This document shows, piece by piece, positions 13,501 through 21,600 of a stretch of DNA of 64,000 bases. Position 1 is the stretch's first letter. Every line of letters starts with the position of its first letter. A program made the position numbers and the translations under genes. Under the pieces are notes generated by a model that worked only from the letters and a program-made list of their open reading frames with translations, made no database searches and was not told where the DNA came from. Source of the stretch: Oasisia sp. SBJ-2009 (taxonomy: Eukaryota > Annelida > Polychaeta > Sabellida > Siboglinidae); the NCBI GenBank assembly GCA_964017155.1, contig OZ024864.1, positions 34,022,029 through 34,086,028 of the forward strand, written 5' to 3'.

Positions 13501-16500
13501 TATACCTAACATCAACAATTGTTGATAGGAGCAGCGCTGTTTACAATTTCACCCTTTGGGAATCGACTCTGCCAGGTCACAGTGTGATGCCAACCTGAAA
13601 TTATGAGTTGGCTGTTTTTATTTTGTATTTGCTAGTTATTCCATGATGCTAGTTATTCCATGATGCTAGTTATTCCATGATGCTAGTTATTCCATGATGC
13701 TAGTTATTCCATAATTCCATTATACTTTCTTCTTCACTGTTCACTCCTTGGCATAGCTTTATGCAGAGACCCATCCACCCGTCATATTTATTGGTAAAAC
13801 ATGCTGAGGACAGTAGAAATATGGGTGGACGGGTAGAAATATGGGTGGACTGGTGGAAATATGGGTGGACGGGTAGAAATATGGGTGGACGGGTAGAAAT
13901 ATGGGTGGACGGGTAGAAATATGGGTGGACGGGTAGAAATATGGGTGGACGGGTAGAAATATGGGTGGACGGGTAGAAATATGGGTGGACGGGTAGAAAT
14001 ATGGGTGGACGGGTAGAAATATGGGTGGACGGGTAGAAATATGGGTGGACGGGTAGAAATATGGGTGGACGGGTAGAAATATGGGTGGACTGGTGGAAAT
14101 ATGGGTGGACGGGTAGAAATATGGGTGGACGGGTAGAAATATGGGTGGACGGGTAGAAATATGGGTGGACGGGTAGAAATATGGGTGGACGGGTAGAAAT
14201 ATGGGTGGACGGGTAGAAATATGGGTGGACGGGTAGAAATATGGGTGGACGGGTAGAAATATGGGTGGACGGGTAGAAATATGGGTGGACGGGTAGAAAT
14301 ATGGGTGGACGGGTAGAAATATGGGTGGACGGGTAGAAATATGGGTGGACGGGTAGAAATATGGGTGGACTGGTGGAAATATGGGTGGACGGGTGGAAAT
14401 ATGGGTGGACGGGTGGAAATATGGGTGGACGGGTAGAAATATGGGTGGACGGGTAGAAATATGGGTGGACGGGTAGAAATATGGGTGGACGGGTAGAAAT
14501 ATGGGTGGACGGGTAGAAATATGGGTGGACGGGTAGAAATATGGGTGGACGGGTAGAAATATGGGTGGACGGGTAGAAATATGGGTGGACGGGTAGAAAT
14601 ATGGGTGGACGGGTAGAAATATGGGTGGACGGGTAGAAATATGGGTGGACAGGGCTCCTTGGAAACTTAATCCAATAGTCCAAGCATTGTCTTAACCCTG
14701 CAGGTGACCAAGAAAAATCCTCTGTGGCATACTGTTCCAATACAAATTATAACTTCGTTAATATTGGTCATAAAAATATGAATGATGCATCATTTTAATG
14801 CTAAAAGGTATAATATATGTAGAACAAATGAAAATCATTGGGATATTTGTATTTGAAATTGGACTAAACAAAAATAAACACCCATTTCATCCTGCTGCCA
14901 GAAAATGATCGTGCGGACGAATATACTTCACCATTTAGACTAATGTAGATTCATGTATTAGCTGCGAAATAAAACAAATCCGTTGACAACTATTATATTT
15001 ATGATTTTTTCCGACATAAAAATACATTGATTCAAGGCGGCCGGAATCGGCCGCGCTCGTTACCGTTGCAACCCATGCTCCCGGCCGGAAAAATGTCGCG
15101 CTGCTAATTTGGTGAATTTTCACCTCAAAAACGCCTCCAAAGTCAATCTAACTACATGAACTAATATAATAACCTTGTTTATGAATACTGTCAAGCATTT
15201 TGTCAAAATATCAACGCAGAAACTTGAGATACTCCAAAGAAAAGTTGCGAAGCGGATAAACAGTTGTTTACCGCGCCGCCATTTTTTCTTCAACTTTGGT
15301 TTTGCGGGGTCGATGATGCTACATTTGAAATCACGGTTCTGATTGGCTGAATGGACCGAACCCATGTGGTTTATTTTTTGGCAGATTGGCCACTCAGAGC
15401 TTTCTTGTGATACCGAATGTGTGGGGGTGTCGACTTTATGAATGGATGCATAAATTCATTCATCAGGATATAGTAAAATCTCCCAAATATGGGCAGCAAC
15501 TGTATCACGTGCTTTTAAAACTCAACTGAGAAGAATCTGCCACTGAATCTAGGCAAGGAAAAATATACACGATCTAGAAAAATCTGTCAGCTATCCAATG
15601 ATGCCAAATATTCATATGTCACTTTAGTGTGATGGAAATGAAAATTGTTAGAACAGAGGCATGTGCATTTGGGCCGATTTTCAAACCTGGTCACTTCTAG
15701 AGTTAATAATAATTATTATTATTAATATTTTTTTTGGTAAAACGCCATTTATCCAGAATTTTTTTCGCACAGAGGCGCATAAGATACATGGTAACACATA
15801 CGTATTTTAAATATTCATTATCAGTTTAAATTTGCACGTAAAGATGAAATGTTAATTAAATAACGCTTCTAAAAGTCCTAGTTCATAAGCTAAACTTATC
15901 AGCAATAAATAGATAAAATAAAATATTAAATAAATAATAAAATATTTTAATAACTTAACAATAAAGTAAGTAAAACAAAAATTGAAAAACTATAATTAAA
16001 ATGTTTGGAATCTTTATGTATGTTACATGATACTACTGCAGTAGTATTGCAAGAGTATTCCTAGTATTTGCCGCTGTAGTCACATGTGTGTTTGTTGCTT
16101 GGTTCCAGGAGACTGGTACCGGGCGGTGGTTGAGAAGAGACAGGCGTCCAAAGCCACCATCTTCTTTGTCGACTTTGGCAACCTCATCACAGACGATGTG
16201 TCTAATCTGAGACCGTTTTTCCGCCAGTTCTGCCCCCTCCCCCCGCAGGCGATGAAATGCTCATTCACAGGTGAAATCTTGTTTTCAGTTCATTTCACTT
16301 GATGAACAATACGAATTGAGATTGTTATTATATCATAAAATCATCCGTTCGTGTAATTTAATTTATTTATATATTAAGTGTATAGTTAGGCAAATATTTG
16401 TGACTATGGCATTTAAAAAGTATATACTTGTTTATTATGTTTACATGTATGTGTTTGTTTGTGTGTGCGTGTGTCAATGTTTGTGTGTGCGTGTGTCAAT

Positions 16501-18238
16501 GTTTGTGCTTGTGTTGTTTGTGTTCTGTATATGCAGAAAGATGGAGCTGATCAAGAATTTTTTTTGTTAAATTTTAGTTAACAAAATAATGTTAAATGAA
16601 CAATTTCTTACATGATATTCCCAATAAAATGTATATGTCAAAAATGGCAAATAAAGCTACCTGTGTATGTTGTTGTTTGTGTATGTGTGTCACTGTCTGT
16701 GTCGCTGTTTGCTGCTGTGTGTCACTTTGTTGCTGTGTGTCAATGTGTGTCACTATATGTTGCTGTGTGTCACTATGTTACTGTGTGTCACTATGTGTTG
16801 CTGTGTGTCACTATATGTGTCGCTGTGTGTCACTATGTGTCACTGTGTATCACTATCTGTTGCTATGTGTTGCTGTGTATCACTATGTGTCACTGTGTGT
16901 GTGTGTGTGCGCGCGTGTGCGCGCGTGTGCGCGCGTGTGCGCGTGTGTCAGTCAAGTACAGCGTCTGTGTCTTCCCGTTCCAGGTCTGAGTCCAGTTGGT
17001 CCAGACTGGACGTCTGAGGCCACGGAGTCGTTCAAGTCTCTTGTGGCCACCGGCCAGAGCCCCATCCGCCTCTACATGATCGTAGTGGAGCGCAACGGTG
17101 GCTCCCTCTCTGTAAGGCTTGTTGACACTTCGGGCGATGACGTCAACGGCAAAGACCTCGGCACTCAGCTGATTGCGATGGGAATGGCAGCCTCCAAACG
17201 CAAGCAGGGTCAGTGTCATCAGTTTGACAAGCAGGGCTTTATGCAGGACACATTATCAAATTATTGCCATTCACACATGTTTTGGTGGACATATGCAAAC
17301 ACACATGTGACACCATTTACGCTCACTTTCAAGGAATAACTAACAATATCTATGGTTTTGGGAAACTGTTTTGCTCCTTAATTTTTTACCTGTCCACCCA
17401 TATTTCTATCCGTCCATATTCGTTTTGTTTTTACCCATCCAAATGATGGGTGGATGGTTGTCTGCATAAAGCTGTGTTGACAAGTCAAAAATGTGTACTT
17501 GTTCAAGCCACCAATGCAAGCGAGAGGCAGTTAGTTTGCTGTGTAGTTTAATTGGTCAAAAACAGTGTTTGTGCTACTAAAGATGTTTTGATTCTGTCTC
17601 CTTTTCAATAGGCATATATTTAACGTGTGTTAATACGGTTGAACTTGTGGTCTGTATCCATAACTCTGGTAATGGAGAAAGCTTAGCACTTTAGCCACAC
17701 CTAATTGTTACATTCCTGAGGTGTTATGATTGAGGTACTGTCATTGTTTTGTGTGGCCACCACCCTAGTGATTCCATAGAGAAACAGCTGGTACAGCTGA
17801 TATGTCTTAAATCGTAGTGTATAACAATTTGTTTTTAGAGTGGTTGAAAACGTACAATGCCCAAAGGTTTATTGGGTCATTGTGGTATTTAAAAAACAAA
17901 TGCTTTGATTTTACATTGTGGTTTAAAGCATACGCTGGCCAAAGTCGTGGTATTTAAAAGTCATTGTGGTATTTAAAAAACAAATGCTTTGGTGCCTTTT
18001 ACACTGTGGTTGAAAGCATGCTGTCCAAACACTTAACTGGTCATTGTGGTATTTAAAAAATGAATTCTTTGATGCATTTTACATTGTTTACTTTGTCCGG
18101 TCCACAGCGTCCGAAATGAAACCAGCCACAGCGGCGAGTGTCGAGGACGAGAGCGCGAGACGACTGGCGGAGGAAAACGCGAATCTGAAACGGGAACTGG
18201 AAGAGTTGAGACGCATGATGCAGCAACAGAAGTTGTGA
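1503..18238 (+). CDS. Multi-Tudor-domain protein, copy A (5' end outside window, exon 6 damaged)
   Basis: Gene for a Tudor-family scaffold. Such proteins bind symmetrically dimethylated arginines of Piwi proteins and organise piRNA/germ granules in the germline cytoplasm; this role is inferred from the family. Exons by GT-AG and phase: 1503-1598, 2759-2986, 4503-4671, 6790-6844, 7707-12910, 13118-13138, 13350-13463, 16109-16270, 16984-17208, 18108-18238 (stop TGA 18236). Joined without exon 6 they total 6,405 nt, a multiple of three. Exon 1 lies left of the window. Exon 6 survives only as ~85 nt at its 3' end (to 7104), with no acceptor, because of a 1.25-kb deletion relative to copy B; exon 5 to exon 7 splicing stays in frame. 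Nine Tudor cores with W-Y-R and D-Y/F-G-N signatures are fully coded, and the tenth is split over exons 8-9. Either a shortened functional copy or an early pseudogene; the rest of the frame is open. Confidence 0.85.
2759..2986 (+). CDS. Copy A exon 3, Tudor domain 1
   Basis: A 228-nt exon in phase 0, between a CTGCAG acceptor and a CAG-gtcagt donor. It encodes 76 residues holding a complete Tudor core: EVCAARFRDDGEWYR, then VTYVDFGNHESV. The aromatic residues expected to cage dimethylarginine (Tyr of WYR, Tyr and Phe of YVDFGN) are present. The copy B counterpart is 33024-33251, with one Arg to Pro change near the end. Confidence 0.88.
3026..3215. mobile_element. GTATTTAAATAC-rich MITE in intron 3, copy A
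   Basis: A ~190-bp AT-rich element made of repeated GTATTTGTATTTAAATAC motifs. It starts GGGGTCAAATACATTTG and ends CAATACATTTGCCCCCG, so the ends are imperfect inverted repeats. It lies 39 bp downstream of the exon 3 donor. No clear target-site duplication. Also present in copy B (33291-33480), so the insertion predates the duplication. Confidence 0.7.
3507..3640. mobile_element. Fragment of CCTTGAAAG-family MITE, intron 3, copy A
   Basis: Starts CAGGGTCCATACGGGGCC and continues with repeated CTTGAAA motifs. It is homologous to the element at 6895 (copy A) and the complete element at 35961-36340 (copy B). No right terminus was recognised here, so it is a truncated relic. The copy B equivalent begins near 33777. 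Confidence 0.65.
3850..4130 (-). mobile_element. tRNA-derived SINE, intron 3, copy A
   Basis: Read on the minus strand, 4128-4053 resembles a tRNA: an A-box-like TGGTGTAGTGGTTACC and a B box GGTTCGATCCC within a complementary T stem (CGGG/CCCG). The closest resemblance by eye is tRNA-Gly. The 5' acceptor strand does not pair with the 3' strand, and a unique ~200-bp body follows, so this is a SINE head and not a tRNA gene. Copy B equivalent at about 34110-34400. Confidence 0.7.
5025..6221. mobile_element. 1.2-kb non-autonomous hAT-like element, intron 4, copy A only
   Basis: Flanked by an exact 8-bp duplication CTGTATTG (5017-5024 and 6222-6229). Ends are inverted repeats: CAGACATGTTAAGT at the left and the complement CATACATGTTAAGT at the right (13/14 match). 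Copy B has the unoccupied site with a single CTGTATTG (35288-35295). The 8-bp duplication and CA-start termini suit the hAT superfamily. The interior has CTCCCGC repeats near the left end and no transposase-like frame. Confidence 0.88.
6895..7016. mobile_element. CCTTGAAAG-family MITE truncated by deletion, intron 5, copy A
   Basis: The left terminus CAGGGTCCGTACGGGG is intact, preceded by CAAACA. The element stops at 7016, exactly where copy A's 1.25-kb deletion starts. The intact copy B counterpart is 35961-36340. Confidence 0.8.
7017..7104 (+). pseudogene. Remnant of exon 6, copy A
   Basis: Only the last ~85 nt of the 339-nt exon remain, ending AACGTCTTTAA before gtgagt. The acceptor and the first ~250 nt are deleted relative to copy B (36083-37340). 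Upstream sequence is MITE DNA without a polypyrimidine tract, so normal inclusion looks impossible. Confidence 0.8.
7385..7650 (+). mobile_element. SINE-like fragment in intron 6, copy A
   Basis: A perfect pol III B box GGTTCGAAACC occurs at 7389-7399. About 170 bp on is a tail-like stretch with AAAGTGCTTTGAGCAG and GCGCCATATAAGAACTTA. A similar tail (CTATATAAGAACTTACC) lies at 22430-22500. Copy B keeps the B box (near 37728) but lacks ~120 bp of the tail, joining GGTGGGATGG directly to ACACTTTATCCC. No A box or full tRNA fold seen. Confidence 0.5.
7707..12910 (+). CDS. Copy A giant exon 7, Tudor domains 2-9
   Basis: A 5,204-nt exon open throughout, entered after TTTCAG and left at AAGGAAT-gtaagt. 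Tudor cores in order begin near 7720, 8555, 9140, 9760, 10380, 10965, 11680 and 12320. Tudors 3-7 repeat every ~195-205 residues, the length of an extended Tudor (SN-like half plus core). A basic Ser/Pro/Lys linker (~8130-8380) follows Tudor 2, and a Pro-rich linker separates Tudors 7 and 8. Tudor 2 ends D-Y-G-T instead of D-Y-G-N. Tudor 6 has W-S-R instead of W-Y-R. Tudor 9 keeps D-F-G-N, unlike copy B. Copy A lacks six residues present in copy B (42331-42348). Confidence 0.93.
12930..13225 (-). mobile_element. Relic hAT-type MITE surrounding the microexon, copy A
   Basis: Begins CATAGCTTTATG 20 bp after the exon 7 donor. It matches, in reverse complement, the intact MITE at 17232-17476 over most of its length (for example the AACCATAGATATTG and GGCAATAATTT segments). 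About 55 bp holding the 21-nt microexon interrupts the match. Copy B equivalent about 43186-43480. Confidence 0.7.
13118..13138 (+). CDS. Candidate 21-nt microexon, copy A
   Basis: Bounded by TTTTCAG and gtttgt. Phase fits: it completes the split codon of exon 7 as Cys and leaves one base that makes Ala with exon 8, adding seven residues (CHQAQFE). Skipping it also keeps the frame, giving Ser at the junction. The exon 7 end already encodes CHQAKKE, so the microexon repeats that motif. Alignment with the other Tudors is gap-free without it, so inclusion may be alternative or absent. Confidence 0.55.
13350..13463 (+). CDS. Copy A exon 8, first half of Tudor 10
   Basis: 114 nt between TTTTTCAG and gtagac. 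Encodes the helical lead-in (MEALASLIQQMDEHC) and the start of the last Tudor core (PGELCCAPFQ). Its final G joins GA of exon 9 to give Gly-Asp-Trp-Tyr-Arg, so the W-Y-R motif spans an intron. Copy B: 43606-43719. Confidence 0.85.
13752..14654. mobile_element. MITE with internal minisatellite, intron 8, copy A
   Basis: Flanked by direct repeats CTCCTTGG (13744-13751 and 14655-14662). The left end CATAGCTTTATGCAGAGACCC matches the end of the 17232 MITE. The right end lacks the matching terminus, so the element is internally rearranged. The interior is almost entirely a 20-bp minisatellite. Copy B counterpart 43974-44216 has the same flanking repeat. Confidence 0.75.
13811..14650 (+). repeat. 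20-bp minisatellite, intron 8, copy A (~42 units)
   Basis: Unit GGACGGGTAGAAATATGGGT, with scattered units carrying GGACTGGTGGAAAT. 840 bp, about 42 units, against 9 units in copy B (44033-44212). The unit matches an internal segment of the surrounding MITE family. It produces spurious open frames on the minus strand. Confidence 0.95.
14665..16108 (+). other. AT-rich remainder of intron 8, copy A
   Basis: Mostly AT-rich with poly(A/T) tracts and no coding exon seen. A GC-richer island (about 15030-15360) includes the inverted repeat GCGGCCG-GAAT-CGGCCGC (15037-15054) and antisense promoter-like motifs (listed separately). Copy B's equivalent is 44225-45664, with small indels. Confidence 0.6.
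15275..15346 (-). promoter_or_regulatory. Possible antisense promoter motifs in intron 8, copy A
   Basis: On the minus strand a CCAAT box (complement of ATTGG, 15342-15346) lies ~60 bp upstream of AAAATGGCGGC (15275-15285), which fits the YY1 initiator-type motif. Both motifs are conserved in copy B (GCCGCCATTTT near 44870). No long downstream frame. Weak evidence from motif matches alone. Confidence 0.25.
16109..16270 (+). CDS. Copy A exon 9, second half of Tudor 10
   Basis: 162 nt entered after GGTTCCAG and left before gtgaaa. Encodes GDWYRAVVEKRQASKATIFFVDFGN and onward, completing the tenth Tudor with its W-Y-R and D-F-G-N signatures intact. Copy B: 45665-45826, protein identical by eye. 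Confidence 0.88.
16690..16946 (+). repeat. TGTGTCACTATG repeats and GCGCGT tract, intron 9, copy A
   Basis: Irregular ~20-bp units of the type TGTGTCACTATGTGTTGCTG, then an alternating purine-pyrimidine run of GTGTGCGCGC (16905-16946) ending ~37 bp before the exon 10 acceptor. Copy B's matching array is about three times longer (46443-47166), with a GTGCGTGC tract (47165-47218). Confidence 0.85.
16984..17208 (+). CDS. Copy A exon 10, post-Tudor 10 segment
   Basis: 225 nt, acceptor TTCCAG, donor CAGG-gtcagt. Continues the extended fold after the last Tudor core (GLSPVGPDWTSEATESF through MIVVERNGGSLSVRLVD), as seen after each upstream Tudor. Copy B: 47281-47505. Confidence 0.87.
17232..17476 (+). 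mobile_element. Intact 245-bp hAT-type MITE, intron 10, copy A
   Basis: Flanked by an exact 8-bp duplication TTGACAAG (17224-17231, 17477-17484). Termini CAGGGCTTTATGCAGGACA and the complement CACAGCTTTATGCAGACA are inverted repeats. It inserted 24 bp downstream of the exon 10 donor. The same insertion is in copy B (47535-47779), so it predates the duplication. It is the reference copy for the degraded relatives at 12930 and 13752. Confidence 0.9.
18108..18238 (+). CDS. Copy A last exon, C-terminal coiled coil
   Basis: Entered after GGTCCACAG and ending at TGA (18236-18238). Encodes 43 residues: a Ser/Ala start, then a heptad-like charged helix (ARRLAEENANLKRELEELRR) suggesting a short coiled coil for oligomerisation. 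The coding sequence is the same in copy B (48411-48541). Confidence 0.88.
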
Positions 18239-18670
18239 CCAGATGGAGATGGATGAGCTGTAGTTGGATCGTGGAGATTTAGATAGGCCAAGTTGTTGTT
18301 GGGTTGTTAGTGTGTATGCTGTGAAGTGACTGGTGGTGTCACACGGAAGTTGTTACCTTGCTAGTTTGATGATTACCCTGGGTAATTAAGATGGTTAAAC
18401 ATTTAAATGAAGATCTGTCTGGGATGTCTTGTTTGATCAATTGTTTTGATACATATATAACTATTGTCGTGTAAATGTTTTGTTTAATTAGTCGGGAACA
18501 AATAGCTACCAGTACTCAATACATTCACATCATTATTATTTTCTGATATTATGGAATATTTTAGTTGTCGGGCCATCATTATATCATAAGTGTCTTTAAA
18601 TTATTATTTTATACAATTATTTATAAAGTATGATGTTTATAATAAATGCAAAGGTCATTTTCAGAAAACA
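18239..18670 (+). other. 3' untranslated region, copy A
   Basis: Follows the stop codon, with an AATAAA signal at 18641-18646; a second AATAAA occurs at 19081. Which is used cannot be told from sequence. Copy B has the same first signal at 48944-48949. Confidence 0.55.
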
Positions 18671-21600
18671 TGTCACAAACAGGTCATTTACCAGCATCAA
18701 TGAAGGTTACTTGTTGAGTGTGTGGTTTAGTTTTTTGTTTGATTGGCAATTTGTCCATTTTCATTCCTTCTTAAACCTTTATAGACTGCAGTTTATTCGG
18801 CTCAAAATCTTCAGACATTTTTGAGGATTTTCATAAACAAATGTAAACAGGTATGTGCTGCAAAATGTGTTTGTTTGCATTGTGGCTGAACTTCCAGTTT
18901 ATTTAATGTAATTGTGTATTGTCTGTGCCATACCAAACTCACTTTGACCACCATTGTCACAGTTATTCTTGTTACTGTTTGGTTAAATGTAATTTTGTGC
19001 TACGTAGATAAAGGATACTTTGTGTAGAGCCTAAATGAATTCATCTCTAAACAGGTCAGTTGAAATTAGCAGTCTGATTAAATAAAAGTTCAGTGTATGT
19101 TTTGCTTGGGAAGTCCTGTTTTATTCTCTTGGAAAGAAAAAATTGGACTGTATAAATTACAATCTAGCCTTAATCCATGAATATTATGAGCATGTTCTAA
19201 AAACAATTCCTCCTGTATTGCGCTTAGCTTTAACACGTTTTGTTAATTACGGTTCATTGTAACGTGGGTCGAACCTAACCGTCACCCAAGACAAGCAGAA
19301 AGACCTGGTGATGAGTATCCTTTGCCTAGCACTCATCCCATGTGAGTAGCTATTTGCCACTAAACTAATGTGTTGCGTCATCCGTTATGAAGCAGACATT
19401 TATTTGTTTATATCATTAAGGAGCGTTGCCAGGCTAGAGATAAATTAGCATAGAAGTTTGCAATTTAGCGACGTTCACCATAAATGTGGGACTAGTGATT
19501 TTTCATGGGGATGAGTAGTGTAAAGGCTGCTAGCTCCCCCCCCCCAGACCAGTGGGTTAATTTTATTTGGCTATAAAATGTTTAACCTTTCGGTAAAAAA
19601 AATCAGAGAATCAGCACTCAAAACATAAACAGCATAATAACCTACATGGATCTTAGTACCTTAGTTTCTTACAGGATCCTAGTAGTCTTATTGTTAACAA
19701 TGTTCCCTCAGCAGACCATTTCCAATTCCTCTCATTTTAAACTAGAACATATGGTCAATAGGTTAATCTAGCTACAGACCAGGAATCAAGACTGAATTAA
19801 GCTAAAAACAGTGTTTTTTTGTTAATTGCATGCAGTTGATAGTGTTCTTGGATTTCTTTAAAAATATTTTAGTTTGTATAGATCACAGACAGCAAGAAAA
19901 GAAGAGTTCAAACTACATTCCTTTGGGAGGTTGATGCATAATTTGATTACATTACTGTACAACTCTGTAAACGTTTCATGAAAATGTGTTCTGTTATTTG
20001 ACTGGTTAAGTTTTATCTTGCTTTAAGCCAAAACTTGGCCATTTGTGATTAGCATTGAATAAATAATGGCAGTAAAAACCTAATTATAACAAATTACTTT
20101 TCAGGAAAGTGTATGTCAAAAAGAAAAATTCCTCAATGGGTGGGAGTTTGTTTACATTTGACACTGCTCTGCCTGTTAGATGTTATACACAAATAGTTAA
20201 AAAAATAATATTATAATGTACAGTAGAAGTCATTTAATTTTGGTACATTCTTTAATAAGTAAATTCTTTTGAAGTTCTTTTTTGTTCAATAGAGTGTAAA
20301 AACTTGCCGATATCATGAATGTGTCCTGTGTTGCCCTTCAGCCATGTAGACAGACTTGCAAATGAATGATTTTTAATTAAACCGAAAGTCATGTATGTAT
20401 CAAACTTATTTAGAAATGGGATAACATATAATTTGCACAACATAAAGCAGAACAAATGAGGCAGAAATTATGCCTGTGAGCTGTTGGACGGCTTTGAATA
20501 TACAGTAATTTAAGAACTCTTGTGACCGTGTTTTCTGAGAATAACCTGAAGATATGATGTCCTTTACTCATTTATGAACATTTAACTACCTACCAATTTG
20601 AGAATGAAACCCAAAAATGGTGTTCATAACTTGAAAGTTGCTACCTACGAAATGTTCAGATTGTAAATACAACATTCAAAAACAAATAACTACCACTGTA
20701 TGCTGTTGACTCGTGTAGAGTGTATTAGTTTTCCTTACAATGTCTGCTTGGACTGTACCCCAGGCTAGGTGGCAGTGTTTGTTGGCCAAAAGAAGGCACT
20801 TTTCCATAACAGCTGGGATCTGGAATAGGATGACAGTTGGTGTGTGCAGCTGATGGCTAGCTAGGACTGGGTCCAGGGTAGTGGGACATGTACCTGGGAG
20901 TCGTAACAAACTGGATTATCATCTGTGTTCATTGCCTTTGGAATTTTATCATTTGTATGTGAAGTAACGACACAGATGCAGTTGAATTCACTGCATAAGT
21001 CGTCACTCTGCCCGTATGTGGTTGTCATATTGGGTGCATTGGCTACACATGAACTAAGTTGCATTTTTGAATCTGTCACATATCTTGCATGTCGTCTTTG
21101 TGCTGTTTCTTGACACTGACAGAAAGAGGCAACTCCTTGTCACAGCTAACTAATCCACCTTGCAAAGTGTAACATTGTAGCCTTGACTCAATCACGTGTT
21201 ATAACCCCAAATTTAAATTCTACTGTCCTGTAATTTCTGCCGTTTCACAAATGTATTGTAATATTTGTGTTGCCGAATATGTATTGCACACATTGGGCAG
21301 CTGAATCACTAACAAACTATGCATTGTTGCTTCAGGGTTATCAGCACCCAATTTGTAATATTGGTCATGAAAATCATAATGTAAACAGATCTCAAAGCAT
21401 GTCAGTAAAGGCATAATGAAACTTCGCATGTTAATTAAAAATAACGAGGTAACAACTTATCCAAAGAAACTTAATCATACTTCATGAAATGCTTGTTTTT
21501 ATAAACTGACACAAGTAGGGTTTGAGTATACACGAATACAAGAGATTTTGATTACTAGACTCAGGTCTGTCTTGCATAGTGTATTGGAGAATGACTCTCT

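Noticed and set aside
13700..14740. 346-codon minus-strand frame of STHIS/RPPIFLPVHPYFYP repeats
   Set aside because: Translation of the 20-bp minisatellite inside a MITE; 60 bp equals 20 codons, so the frame stays open by periodicity. It collapses to 126 codons in copy B.
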